A DNA stretch of 64,000 bases from Emticicia soli (lineage in GTDB: Bacteria; Bacteroidota; Bacteroidia; Cytophagales; Spirosomataceae): assembly GCF_037860775.1 (NCBI RefSeq), contig NZ_JBBEWC010000008.1, forward strand, positions 248,001-312,000. The letters run 5' to 3'. Positions 53,601-61,510 of this stretch are shown here, one piece after another. The notes below the pieces were generated by a model that had not been told where the DNA came from, did no database searches, and saw nothing but the letters and a program-made list of their open reading frames with translations. The position numbers and the translations under genes are program-made. The stretch's first letter is position 1; the number at the start of each line of letters is the position of its first letter.

Positions 53601-53904
53601 AGAGGAAGAAACTATTGTAGGTACAATTGAGGTTAGAGAGGTATTCAAAATCAGTAAAGTAGGTACTATTGCCGGCTGTTACGTAACAGACGGTAGCTTT
53701 AAGCGTAACAACAAAGTGCGTGTTATCAGAGAAGGTATCGTGATTCATGAAGGAGAAATCTCTCAATTGAAACGCTTCAAAGATGATGTAAACGAAGTAA
53801 GAACTAATTTTGAGTGTGGTTTGAGTATCAAAGGTTTCAACGACATTGAGGTAGGAGACACTATCGAAAGTTTCGAAATCAAAGAAATTAAACGTACGCT
53901 GTAA
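50650..53904 (+). CDS. infB: Translation initiation factor IF-2
   Basis: 1084 residues. GTPase that brings initiator fMet-tRNA to the 30S subunit. The N-terminal IF2_N helix (1-55) is followed by a very long disordered part (60-480): first Pro/Glu/Lys-rich, then an Asn/Arg/Gln/Gly-rich stretch (about 225-345), then Lys/Arg-rich. The second IF2_N-like segment is near 500-560. The G domain starts near 581 with GHVDHGKT (588-595), DTPGHEAF and NKID; the C-terminal domains are intact. Last gene of the operon, ending at double terminators. Confidence 0.97.
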   Translation: MIEQKEMRISLAAKKLNVGITTIVEKLAGKGHRIDNNPNAKLNFEQLNILSKEFNSSSLFEESSAAKPVEAPKTSSGDVDILYFRDQPKAEEKKVDKTPEVSPEKPVEVIRAEQKLQGPTILGKIDLDRKPSPPSTPTPEPTPEPPKAEPVIVEKPKVEEPPKPVVVEPVKVVEPPKAEEKPEPKVQKQEEEVKPLVETPKTEVKIEPELPKIPVEKPQPQTPQNRDNQGNRDGRPNRDYPQNRDFSQNRDRNNQGQGPNQGQRDNRDPNRPNNWNNQNRPNNNPNQQGQGNQGNRDFANRDNRDRDPNRPPRPPQQGQQGQGGYQNNRPNADQRPPQPTQYKKPTPPPVEEVEEPELIQARGEKLQGLKVLGKIELPVEKKSSSSAEDAKRKRKRKRVKRVEKVNSNEGAAAKGKPQGNTTGGATGGTNAKKPDNKKKKERREEVSQTEVKEQIKQTMARMQTKGNDFGAKYRKDKRKMRAEQEEQRIMQEQEDSNVLKVTEFISAAELASMMNVSVTEVISAAMKMGMFVSINQRLDAEVIQMIALDFDYDVQFISAEEEVQSDTVDKDADVEDTEPRAPIVTIMGHVDHGKTSLLDYIRRTRVAAGEAGGITQHIGAYSVEMKDGPNKGKKITFLDTPGHEAFTAMRARGAKITDVVIVVVAADDSVMPQTREAINHAQNAGVPIVFAINKIDKPGANPAKIREDLSKENILVESWGGKYQEQEVSAKQGIGIAELLDKVLLEAELLDLKANSERSSVGTVIEASLDKGRGYVATILVQNGTLKVGDIILAGPYFGRVRAMVNDLGNRIKEAGPSTPVQILGLPGAPQAGDKFNIMDTEREAREIANKREQIMREQSLRARKHITLEEIGRRKAIGAFHQLNVIVKGDVDGSVEALSDSLLKLSTEEVQVSIIHKGVGQISESDVNLASTADAIIIGFQVRPSNSARKIADQEEIEIRLYSIIYDAINEIKDAMEGLLAPKEEETIVGTIEVREVFKISKVGTIAGCYVTDGSFKRNNKVRVIREGIVIHEGEISQLKRFKDDVNEVRTNFECGLSIKGFNDIEVGDTIESFEIKEIKRTL

Positions 53905-53922
53905 AATTTTAGCTATAAATGC

Positions 53923-54019
53923 AAAAAAGACTGCCTCATAAGGGCGGTCTTTTTTGTTTTAGGTAGGCTTAATGAAACCATAAAAAAGACCGCCAAAAAT
54001 CAATTCCGACGGTCTTTTT
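53923..54019. terminator. Tandem terminators between infB and the DUF1398 gene
   Basis: Stem 1 (53923-53955): gactgcc with ggcggtc flanked by A and T runs, ending infB. Stem 2 (53982-54019): gaccg with cggtc, again with A/T flanks, usable from the minus strand. The right arm of stem 1 and left arm of stem 2 (ggcggtctttttt/aaaaaagaccgcc) are also perfectly complementary, allowing an alternative fold. Confidence 0.82.
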
Positions 54020-54031
54020 ATAGTTATTATC

Positions 54032-54424
54032 TTATACACCTGGTATTACTTCCACAAGCATCACATGTGCTTGTGTGTCATAATACGTGCAGGTCATATT
54101 CACAACATCAACTACCCATTTTTGGGTACCTGTTTCAGCGGCTTGCTTACAAAAGGTAGGATAATCGGTTTGTCCTTGCTGATGGCTTTTCAGGTGGTTT
54201 TTAAATGCTTCTGCGTTGCTTTCGCTAGCTATTGCCAAAGTTGTATATTTGGCTTCTGATGTAAGCGTATGGCTATCTGTACCAATGTATTCAGTATGCC
54301 CATCGCTCACATAAGTAGTATAGACTAATATGCCTAATGCTGATAATTCCTGAACATATTTCGGGAAATCGGCTCCGCTTTTTACTTTGGCGTGCGCTTC
54401 TTTAATCTGGCTGAGTGTAAACAT
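54032..54424 (-). CDS. DUF1398 family protein
   Basis: 130 residues, full length for the family (YbcV-like). Begins MFTLSQIKEAHAKVKSGADF and contains YVSDGHTEYIG and CTYYDTQAHVMLVEVIP, which are the conserved stretches. Cytosolic, function unknown. Single gene with terminators on its 3' side shared with infB. Confidence 0.87.
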   Translation of the reverse strand: MFTLSQIKEAHAKVKSGADFPKYVQELSALGILVYTTYVSDGHTEYIGTDSHTLTSEAKYTTLAIASESNAEAFKNHLKSHQQGQTDYPTFCKQAAETGTQKWVVDVVNMTCTYYDTQAHVMLVEVIPGV

Positions 54425-54503
54425 TTTTTTGTGGTTTAAAATTTAGGCAAAGGTCATAAATACCCTTGCCTTTAAATTGTAAAAAAACGTTTACCTCGCT
54501 TGA

Positions 54504-55541
54504 TTAATAGAATTTAGGCGGAGGATTCAGCGTCAGGTTCTGACGTTGATGCCAATACGGATAAATAGGAGGTACCTCGCTTGCTTTATCAAGGCGTTGT
54601 ATTTGCTCATTTGTCAGATTCCAGCCTATTGCTTCAAAGTTTTCCTTCAGTTGCGTTTCGTTGCGGGCACCAACAATAATGCTCGATACCGTTGGTCTTT
54701 GCAATACCCAATTAATGGCCACCTGTGCAATGGTTTTTCCGGTTTCGGCCGCAATGTCTTCCAACACATCAACCACGTTATACAATAGCTCGTCATCAAC
54801 TACTGCTGCCGGAATCGGGCTGCCGCCTTGTGCTGTGCGGGTATGAGTTGGTTTTGGCTGGCTGCGTTTGTATTTACCACCCAATAAGCCACCTGCCAAT
54901 GGCGACCACACAATGGCACCCACTTTCTGGTCTATACCCAAAGGCATTAACTCCCACTCATAATCACGGTTGGTTAATGCATAATACACCTGATGCGCCA
55001 CGTAGCGATTCCAGCCGTATTTTTCCGAAATAGCCAATGATTTCATCAAATGCCAACCCGAAAAATTAGAGGCTGCTATGTATCTTACCTTGCCGCTCTG
55101 TACCAGGTCGTCGAGCGTGCGGAGCGTTTCATCAACAGGTGTAACCCCATCAAAACCGTGCATGTGGTAAACATCAATGTAATCGGTATTGAGGCGTTTC
55201 AGGCTTCCTTCAACCTGTTTCAGTAAATGAAAGCGAGAAGACCCCTGATTATTTGGCCCTTTGCCAAAAGTAAAAGTAGCTTTGGTTGAAATCAACAACT
55301 GGTCTCTTTTGCCGGCAATGGCTTTACCTAATATCTCTTCTGACAAACCATCTGAGTATATATCGGCAGTATCAAATAAGTTAATGCCTGCTTCCAAGCA
55401 TAAATCAACAAGGCGGGTGGCTTCTTCAACCTGCGTGCTTCCCCAGGCTTTAAAAAACTCGTTTCCACCGCCAAAAGTAGCAGTACCAAAACTTAACACC
55501 GACACCTGTAAACCTGATGCCCCTAATTGTCTGTATTCCAT
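54504..55541 (-). CDS. Aldo/keto reductase
   Basis: 345 residues, TIM-barrel NADPH-dependent oxidoreductase. The catalytic tetrad is visible: the D/Y pair in FDTADIYSDGLSE (near 57-62), K in LLISTKATF, and H in YHMHGFD. The NADP-binding end has the SSIIVGARNETQL segment. It resembles the YajO/Tas-like branch; substrate unknown. Downstream of map, separated by a 22-bp inverted repeat. Confidence 0.92.
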   Translation of the reverse strand: MEYRQLGASGLQVSVLSFGTATFGGGNEFFKAWGSTQVEEATRLVDLCLEAGINLFDTADIYSDGLSEEILGKAIAGKRDQLLISTKATFTFGKGPNNQGSSRFHLLKQVEGSLKRLNTDYIDVYHMHGFDGVTPVDETLRTLDDLVQSGKVRYIAASNFSGWHLMKSLAISEKYGWNRYVAHQVYYALTNRDYEWELMPLGIDQKVGAIVWSPLAGGLLGGKYKRSQPKPTHTRTAQGGSPIPAAVVDDELLYNVVDVLEDIAAETGKTIAQVAINWVLQRPTVSSIIVGARNETQLKENFEAIGWNLTNEQIQRLDKASEVPPIYPYWHQRQNLTLNPPPKFY

Positions 55542-55568
55542 GTTTTTATCATTTAGTGGATTATTTAT

Positions 55569-55661
55569 CTGAACTTTGATTTACCTGATTTAATGATTAT
55601 TACTGATTTCAGCAGAGAACTTTTCAGCGAAATCAGCACAATCAGGTAAATCAAAGTTCAG
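55569..55661. repeat. 22-bp inverted repeat with nested stem
   Basis: Perfect 22-bp arms at 55569-55590 and 55640-55661, with an inner 8-bp stem (55603-55610/55629-55636). It lies between two minus-strand genes (map and the aldo/keto reductase) and would form a long hairpin in RNA or a cruciform in DNA. No coding capacity. Confidence 0.85.
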
Positions 55662-55665
55662 ACAT

Positions 55666-56430
55666 TTAATTCCATATTTCATTCATTTCGGTAAGTATAA
55701 TTGGTTGGCCTGAAGTTACTATAATTGTATGCTCGTGTTGAGCTACATAGCCGCCTCTGTTGCCTAGCAGCGTCCAACCATCGCTTTGGGTATCGGCCAT
55801 GGTTGAATGCGTAGAAATAAAGGTTTCTACGGCTACTACCGAGTTTTTTCTGAATCGGTCGGTATTGTATCTGTCGTAGAAATTGGCTATTTCGTGCGGC
55901 TCTTCATGCAGGCTGCGGCCCACGCCGTGGCCTGTCAGGTTTCTGATAACCTTATAGCCTGATTTCTTGGCTTCGGTTTCAATCAACCGGCCAATATCAG
56001 CTATTTTTACGCCACCTTTTATTTGGCTGATGGCTTTTTTAAGTATAGTTTTTGAGGCTTCAACCAATGCTTGGTGCTGGTTTGTATCGGCACCTAAAAC
56101 AAACGAACCACCGTTATCAGACCAGAACCCGTTTAGCTCGGCCGATACATCAATATTAATCAAATCACCTTCTTGCAACACTGTTTTTTCTGAAGGAATC
56201 CCGTGGGCAACTTCGTGGTTTACACTAATACAAGTTGCTCCCGGAAAATTATATGTTAGTAATGGCGCAGATTTTGCACCTAAATTGGCCAATATTTCGG
56301 CACCAAAATTGTCTAATTCTTTGGTTGTCATGCCTGGCTTTGCATGGTTTCTCATTTCCCGAAGCGTGATTGCCACAGCCTCGCTCACTTTTTTCATGCC
56401 CTCTAATTCATCTTCTTTGGAAATAGACAT
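55666..56430 (-). CDS. map: Methionine aminopeptidase, type I
   Basis: Removes N-terminal methionine from new proteins. 254 residues from the ATG at 56430 (MSISKEDELEGMKK); an in-frame non-ATG start nine codons earlier is unlikely. Pita-bread fold residues: SVNHEVAHGIP (substrate His), INIDVSAELNGFWSD (two metal Asp), GHGVGRSLHEEP (metal His) and the ETFISTHS and EHTIIVT glutamates. It lacks the N-terminal SH3-binding zinc finger. Probably expressed alone or with the aldo/keto reductase. Confidence 0.94.
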   Translation of the reverse strand: MSISKEDELEGMKKVSEAVAITLREMRNHAKPGMTTKELDNFGAEILANLGAKSAPLLTYNFPGATCISVNHEVAHGIPSEKTVLQEGDLINIDVSAELNGFWSDNGGSFVLGADTNQHQALVEASKTILKKAISQIKGGVKIADIGRLIETEAKKSGYKVIRNLTGHGVGRSLHEEPHEIANFYDRYNTDRFRKNSVVAVETFISTHSTMADTQSDGWTLLGNRGGYVAQHEHTIIVTSGQPIILTEMNEIWN

Positions 56431-56534
56431 TTTCTTTGTGGTTTTAGTTTTTAACAAATGTATAATCTATATGATTCACCGATACAGTGCTTTACTGAAA
56501 TTTTATCAGATGGTAATAAAACATCGCAGTGATT

Positions 56535-57047
56535 TCAGCTTTCACATTGTGCTATTAAACTTTCATATTGGTCTGTAATTCTATCTATATCATCATAGTC
56601 CGAGAAACTTTCAGCGTTTTCTAATAGTTCGCCCAATTCTTTTTTGTGTTCAATGCTTAGTTTAGCTATTTGCTCACACATACCATCGTATGTTTTATCT
56701 GAAAAATGGGCAAGAAGCTCCTGAATAATTAAACCATACCAATCACAGGCATGAGGAGTAAAGATTTTAAAATTCTGAATTAGTTTTTCTATGATTTCTG
56801 TTTCTGTATATCTATTCCCTTCTTCTCCGATTCTTGTACCATAAAATATGCATTCTAAATAATTCAGAATCTCAGGGTCTCCGAAGGTTTCATCGTCAAA
56901 CCCGTAGAAATATACTTCAAGGTCTCTTACCTTTTTTTGCTGGTATATTTCCTGCTCAATTACGTCATAAATTTCCCAATCTTCATTAGTATCAGATAAT
57001 AGTTTTCTGCTTTGTATCAGCTTATCAATCAATGCTTGTGTTTCCAT
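56535..57047 (-). CDS. Hypothetical acidic cytosolic protein (170 aa)
   Basis: 170 residues from the ATG at 57047. Rich in acidic residues and predicted mostly helical (METQALIDKLIQSRKLLSD, EIIEKLIQNFKIF, ELGELLENAESFSDYDDID). No signal peptide or membrane helix. It resembles in character small immunity-type proteins, but there is no toxin gene beside it and no family is recognised. It sits between the rny terminator and map. Confidence 0.6.
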   Translation of the reverse strand: METQALIDKLIQSRKLLSDTNEDWEIYDVIEQEIYQQKKVRDLEVYFYGFDDETFGDPEILNYLECIFYGTRIGEEGNRYTETEIIEKLIQNFKIFTPHACDWYGLIIQELLAHFSDKTYDGMCEQIAKLSIEHKKELGELLENAESFSDYDDIDRITDQYESLIAQCES

Positions 57048-57064
57048 TTTTAGAGTATTAAACA

Positions 57065-57098
57065 AAAGAGGCGTTGTAATTGCTCACAACGCCTCTTT
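57065..57098 (-). terminator. Intrinsic terminator after rny
   Basis: aaagaggcgttgt (57065-57077) with its exact inverse (57086-57098), eight-base loop, T run on the minus-strand 3' side. Confidence 0.88.
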
Positions 57099-57115
57099 CA
57101 AGTCTATTTTAAATA

Positions 57116-58681
57116 TTATTTTGCATAAGCTACACTACGCATTTCACGAATCACAGTAACCTTAATTTGACCCGGATACTGCATTTCTTTTTCGATACGT
57201 TGCGAAATATCAAACGACATCTTGCTTGCAATTTCATCGTTTACGTTCTCAGAATCTACAATTACACGCAATTCACGGCCGGCTTGTATCGCATAGCATT
57301 TTTCAACACCGTTGAACGATAGCGCCAGGTCTTCCAAATCACGCAGACGTTGTACATAAGATTCCATCATTTCACGGCGTGCACCCGGACGAGAACCCGA
57401 AATAGCATCACAGACCTGTACAATTGGCGAAATCATTGAGGTCATCTCGATTTCGTCGTGGTGAGCACCAATGGCATTGATAACCTCTGGGTGTTCTTTG
57501 TACTTTTTAGCTAGTTCCATACCTAGCAAGGCGTGTGGCAATTCTTGCTCTTCGTGCCATACTTTACCAATATCGTGCAATAAACCCGCACGTTTGGCTA
57601 GTTTAGCGTTCAAGCCTAATTCGGCTGCCATAGTAGCACACATTTTGGCTACCTCGCGTGAGTGTTGCAATAGGTTTTGGCCGTATGACGAACGGAAACG
57701 CATTCTACCAATCATTCTGATTAGCTCTGGATGTAAGCCATGAATACCCAGGTCAATAACCGTACGTTCGCCTATCTCAACTATCTCGTTTTCAATATCT
57801 TTTTTGGTTTTACCTACTACCTCTTCAATACGAGCAGGGTGGATTCTACCATCTTGTACCAATCGGTGCAACGAAAGACGTGCAATTTCACGGCGTACAG
57901 GGTCAAAACTCGAAATTACAATAGCCTCTGGCGTATCATCAACAATTACTTCAACGCCTGTTGCGGCTTCAAGTGCACGTATATTACGGCCTTCACGACC
58001 AATAATTTTACCTTTTACCTCGTCACTCTCAATATTAAATACCGATACGCAGTTTTCTATAGCCTGCTCAGAAGCAGTACGCTGAATGGTTTCGATAATG
58101 ATTTTTTTCGATTCTTTGGTAGCGGTCAGCTTGGCCTCTTCAATTGTTTGCTTAATATAAGACGATGCCTTTGTTTCTGCTTCGCCTTTCAGGGCATCAA
58201 TCAATTGTTGTTTGGCCTGCTCGGCGGTCAGGTTTGCAATTTTTTCTAATTGTTCTACCTGTTGGCTAAGCATACGCTCGGCTTCTTCTTTACGCTTGTT
58301 GGCTACTTCAACTTGTTCGTTGAGCTTGTGTTGTAAAGTATCTAATTCGTTTTCTCTACGCTTGTTTTGCTCCAACATCTGGGCAGCTTGTTGCTGCATT
58401 TGTTTTACTTTCTGCTCGTTCTGAATGATGATGTTTTTACGCTTGTTGGCTTCTTCATCAAACTCGGCTTTCAACTTTAAAAAGTGTTCTTTGGCTTCTA
58501 GAATTTTGTCTTTTTTTAAGTTTTCGGCTGATTGTTGGGCATTTCTTAGTACTTCATTGGCACGTACTTCGGCTTCCGCCTCTTTTGTCTGGAATGTTTT
58601 CTTAATTAATGCTCTACCTGCAAAGAATCCTATAGCCAAAGCTACCAGGTCTGTGAGGAGCATTGTGATGATATCTGACAT
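57116..58681 (-). CDS. rny: Ribonuclease Y
   Basis: Membrane-anchored endoribonuclease starting mRNA decay. 521 residues from the ATG at 58681. An N-terminal membrane helix (about 4-24), a long coiled coil (30-200), a KH domain (about 210-275, IIGREGRNIRALEAATGVEVIVDDTPEAI in two parts) and an HD domain (about 335-430, LLQHSREVAKM and AGLLHDIGKVWHEE with the HD pair). Downstream of zapA in the order commonly seen in Bacteroidota. Confidence 0.96.
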   Translation of the reverse strand: MSDIITMLLTDLVALAIGFFAGRALIKKTFQTKEAEAEVRANEVLRNAQQSAENLKKDKILEAKEHFLKLKAEFDEEANKRKNIIIQNEQKVKQMQQQAAQMLEQNKRRENELDTLQHKLNEQVEVANKRKEEAERMLSQQVEQLEKIANLTAEQAKQQLIDALKGEAETKASSYIKQTIEEAKLTATKESKKIIIETIQRTASEQAIENCVSVFNIESDEVKGKIIGREGRNIRALEAATGVEVIVDDTPEAIVISSFDPVRREIARLSLHRLVQDGRIHPARIEEVVGKTKKDIENEIVEIGERTVIDLGIHGLHPELIRMIGRMRFRSSYGQNLLQHSREVAKMCATMAAELGLNAKLAKRAGLLHDIGKVWHEEQELPHALLGMELAKKYKEHPEVINAIGAHHDEIEMTSMISPIVQVCDAISGSRPGARREMMESYVQRLRDLEDLALSFNGVEKCYAIQAGRELRVIVDSENVNDEIASKMSFDISQRIEKEMQYPGQIKVTVIREMRSVAYAK

Positions 58682-58840
58682 CAAATTATATGTTTAAAAA
58701 AATTAAGAATGATACAAAAATCATTTTTGTTAATAAGGGTTTTCTGACTATTCTACGCCAATAGTGAAAACAAAAACCGATCAAAAATGATTTGATTGAC
58801 AGATAAGCAGATAAGCTCTAACGAAGAAGCGAAAGATTTT

Positions 58841-59131
58841 TTAGTTAAGTGTAAGGCGATTGTTGAGGTCTTCTAACCTTTTATTAAGGTCTTGCTGTAA
58901 CATCAGATATTTATCCTCAAATTTCTGGCTATCCACCAGCCCTTCAATAGCCACAATGATAAGGAGTTCTTTTAAGTCCAGATCATTATTTTGGGTCATA
59001 TACAAAGTGAGGCGTTGGTTAACAAAGCTAGCCGCTTTTCTAAAATAGGGCTCAAACTCTGGCTGTACTTTCAGTGAAACAACTTTTTGTTGTACTTTTA
59101 AATGTATCTCTATTTTTTCACTATTCGCCAT
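58841..59131 (-). CDS. zapA: Cell division protein ZapA
   Basis: 96 residues. It promotes FtsZ bundling at the septum. The N-terminal strand region (IEIHLKVQQKVVSLKVQPE) is followed by YFRKAASFVNQRLTLYM and a C-terminal coiled coil (55-96), all as expected for ZapA. It starts 33 bp after the coiled-coil gene upstream; rny follows 159 bp later. Confidence 0.85.
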   Translation of the reverse strand: MANSEKIEIHLKVQQKVVSLKVQPEFEPYFRKAASFVNQRLTLYMTQNNDLDLKELLIIVAIEGLVDSQKFEDKYLMLQQDLNKRLEDLNNRLTLN

Positions 59132-59164
59132 TGTTGATTCACCTTAAGGGCTTTATAGGTTAAA

Positions 59165-59536
59165 CTATTCTTCGTTCAGCAACTCAACGCACACATCAAT
59201 TTCTTTTATTAAATCTTCGATTATCTTCTTCAATTGAGCCTTTTCTTCAGACTGTCGTACTTTATTAGCTACAATTTTAACACTTTCTTTTTTATTTTCT
59301 TTGTTTTTTTCAATAAAATCTTGTTTTTTTTGCTTTAATTTCAATTTTTTTATCTCTGCATCCTTCGCAGCGATAGTTTTTTTGAGTGTACTTACCTCGG
59401 TTCGCAGCAAATCTATTTCTGTTGCTGCTTCCGACTTATCGTACAAGAGCTTATTAAACAGTCTATTGAAAGCTGTAAAAGTTTGAATGTTTTCGGCTTT
59501 AACTATCTCTGCAATATATTTTTGTTCAACAGTCAT
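59165..59536 (-). CDS. Coiled-coil protein upstream of zapA, unknown function
   Basis: 123 residues, very rich in Lys and Glu. Residues 38-115 form a nearly continuous heptad-repeat coiled coil (EIDLLRTEVSTLKKTI, IKKLKLKQKKQDF). The position just ahead of zapA suggests a role in cell division, perhaps ZapB-like (inference; no sequence similarity claimed). It begins 10 bp after the metZ stop and is probably cotranscribed. Confidence 0.72.
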   Translation of the reverse strand: MTVEQKYIAEIVKAENIQTFTAFNRLFNKLLYDKSEAATEIDLLRTEVSTLKKTIAAKDAEIKKLKLKQKKQDFIEKNKENKKESVKIVANKVRQSEEKAQLKKIIEDLIKEIDVCVELLNEE

Positions 59537-59546
59537 ATATCCTTAC

Positions 59547-60716
59547 TTACATACTCTTTTTGGCTGCTTGTTTAAAGTCTGCAATCAGGTCGCTCACGTC
59601 TTCTAAACCTACCGAAACCCGAATCAAACCCTCGGTAATACCTAATTTTGCTTTATCTTCTTTAGGTAATTTACTATGGGTGGTTGTATTTGGGTTTGTG
59701 ATGATGGTGCGTGAGTCACCCAGGTTCGACGACAACGATACTATTTTTAAAGCTTTGGTAAAACGTGTTACACGTTCAAAGCCACCTTCAAGCTCAAATG
59801 TTACCAATGCACCACCGGCTTTCATTTGCTTTTTAGCAAGCGCATATTGCGGATGCGATGGCAAATGCGGATATTTTACGTTAACAATGCCTGTCATTTT
59901 TTCTAATGCTTTGGCAAGTTTAACGGCATTTTCGCAGTGCCTCTGCATTCTGATTTCAAGCGTTTCAAGGCTCTTTGATAAAACCCACGCATTGAATGGC
60001 GACATCGACGGGCCTGTGTGTCTGCAAAAGAAACGAACAGGCGCTATTAATTCTTTTGTTCCGGTTATAATTCCTCCTAAAACACGGCCTTGGCCATCCA
60101 TAAACTTGGTAGCCGAGTGCACAATAAGATTGGCACCGTAGTCGGTTGGGGTATGAATAATAGGTGTAGCAAAGCAATTATCAACATAATAAATCAGGTT
60201 ATGTTTTTTTGCAATTCGGCCAATCATAGCCATATCAACCAGCTCTAATCCCGGATTCGACGGCGTTTCAAGGTACACCATTTTGGTGTTTTCTTGTACA
60301 GCCGCTTCCCATTCTGCTTCTGATGCCGTAGCATCAAGGTATGTATGTGTAACACCCCACTTAGCCAGAATCTGTGTGATAATCTGATGCGCCGAGCCAA
60401 ACAAAGCTCTTGAAGCTATCAGGTGGTCGCCCGATTTAAGGTGTGCTGCAAAGCCTGCAAATACGGCCGCCATACCTGTGGCAGTAGCCAGGCCCTCTTC
60501 GCAGTTTTCGAGCATACATACTTTATCAACAAATTCTTGAACAGAAGGGTTTGAAAAACGTGAGTAAATGTTGCCTTCGAGCGTTTCGTCGAAAAGCGCT
60601 TTGCCCTGTTCTGCATCTTCAAAGCAGAAACTACTTGTCAGAAATAAAGGCGTAGAATGTTCTCTATATTGTGAACGCTTGGTCTGAATTCTAATTGATT
60701 GTGTCTGTTTTTTCAT
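59547..60716 (-). CDS. metZ: Trans-sulfuration PLP enzyme, probably O-succinylhomoserine sulfhydrylase
   Basis: 389 residues from the ATG at 60716. Cys/Met metabolism PLP-enzyme family: YSRFSNPSVQEF near 50, the SGDHLIASRALFGSAHQ loop, the YVDNCFATPI motif and the PLP lysine in VHSATKFMDGQGRV. The pattern (including VLGGIITG and RFFCRHTGPSMSPFNAW) is typical of MetZ, which makes homocysteine from O-succinylhomoserine and sulfide. Cystathionine gamma-synthase is an alternative. It is the first gene of an apparent metZ-coiled coil-zapA run. Confidence 0.88.
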   Translation of the reverse strand: MKKQTQSIRIQTKRSQYREHSTPLFLTSSFCFEDAEQGKALFDETLEGNIYSRFSNPSVQEFVDKVCMLENCEEGLATATGMAAVFAGFAAHLKSGDHLIASRALFGSAHQIITQILAKWGVTHTYLDATASEAEWEAAVQENTKMVYLETPSNPGLELVDMAMIGRIAKKHNLIYYVDNCFATPIIHTPTDYGANLIVHSATKFMDGQGRVLGGIITGTKELIAPVRFFCRHTGPSMSPFNAWVLSKSLETLEIRMQRHCENAVKLAKALEKMTGIVNVKYPHLPSHPQYALAKKQMKAGGALVTFELEGGFERVTRFTKALKIVSLSSNLGDSRTIITNPNTTTHSKLPKEDKAKLGITEGLIRVSVGLEDVSDLIADFKQAAKKSM

Positions 60717-60727
60717 CGTACGCTTGA

Positions 60728-60904
60728 TTAATTCCTGCAACCTTCAATTGTTGCTTCAAAAACTCCGGGAGCTTCAATTTTGAAACCACGGCCTAAAATT
60801 ATGAAATTTCCAGCCTTATAACTAACCCGACTATTAATTATTTGATTTGTGGTGATGCTATCTCTGGCTTGATAGATGTTTTTGGTGGTGATATTGGTAA
60901 GATT
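60728..60904 (-). pseudogene. Remnant of a 3-coathanger-stack C-terminal domain
   Basis: An open minus-strand frame of 58 codons with no start codon, bounded upstream by a stop. The peptide contains VSYKAGNFIILGRGFKIEA then PGVFEATIEGC, the pattern 'Y-AG--I-L--GF----G-F-A-I-GC' seen in the C-terminal 3-coathanger stack of Bacteroidota surface proteins. Only about 40 bases lie between it and the next gene, so the body of the protein is gone. Best read as a decayed gene end, 11 bp ahead of metZ. Confidence 0.62.
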
Positions 60905-60943
60905 TTATATAGGTGATTAAGGCCGCTCGCTCACGATAACCTA

Positions 60944-61510
60944 CTAAAACTCTCCCTTTTCATAATTGGCTACCCAATCTTTTTGTGTGCCCTGAATGCT
61001 TTTGAAGAAAGGAACAAAATACTTTTGCATATCGGCCTCAAAATCTCCGGTAGTATAAAAAGGCTTTTCGAGGAAGACCGTTTTGCGAGGGTAATCAAAA
61101 CCTACCATCACGATAGGTACTTTGGCGGTATGCGCCATATAGTAGAAGCCTGTTTTGAGCCGTGCTACATTTTTGCGGGTTCCTTCGGGAGCAATGGCTA
61201 CTATTAGTTCGTCGTGCATATTAAATGTTTCGGCTACTTGCTGCACAAAATTGGTGCTGTGCGAACGGATAACAGGCGTACCACCTAGAGCCTTGAAAAT
61301 CCAGCCGAAGGGTGGGCGGAATAATTCGGCTTTACCCAAATAGCCGATTTTAAGCCCTATATCGGCACGGGCACCAACACCAACCAGAAAATCGGGCCAG
61401 ATTGCATGAGGAGCTACGGCAAACATAGCTTTTTTAAGGTCGGCAGGTACATTATTGACTGATTTCCAGCCTGCTAATCGAAACAAGGCTTTATAGAGCC
61501 ATCTAAACAT
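60944..61510 (-). CDS. 1-acylglycerol-3-phosphate acyltransferase-like protein
   Basis: 188 residues of the PlsC superfamily. The catalytic H(x4)D motif is HAIWPD (35-40), preceded by FAVAP, and the glycerol-phosphate loop is APEGTR (about 107-112). It is short, with no clear membrane helix beyond the N-terminus, like the compact PlsC-type acyltransferases of Bacteroidota. It should transfer an acyl chain to a lysophospholipid or related acceptor. It overlaps the M50 protease stop by 8 bp. Confidence 0.87.
   Translation of the reverse strand: MFRWLYKALFRLAGWKSVNNVPADLKKAMFAVAPHAIWPDFLVGVGARADIGLKIGYLGKAELFRPPFGWIFKALGGTPVIRSHSTNFVQQVAETFNMHDELIVAIAPEGTRKNVARLKTGFYYMAHTAKVPIVMVGFDYPRKTVFLEKPFYTTGDFEADMQKYFVPFFKSIQGTQKDWVANYEKGEF

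Noticed and set aside
56535..57047. Immunity protein of a toxin system
   Set aside because: Acidic small protein, but no toxin or secretion gene is adjacent and no family match is visible.
58682..58840. 6S RNA between zapA and rny
   Set aside because: Only 159 bases, AT-rich, and no long rod-like pairing with a central bubble could be seen.
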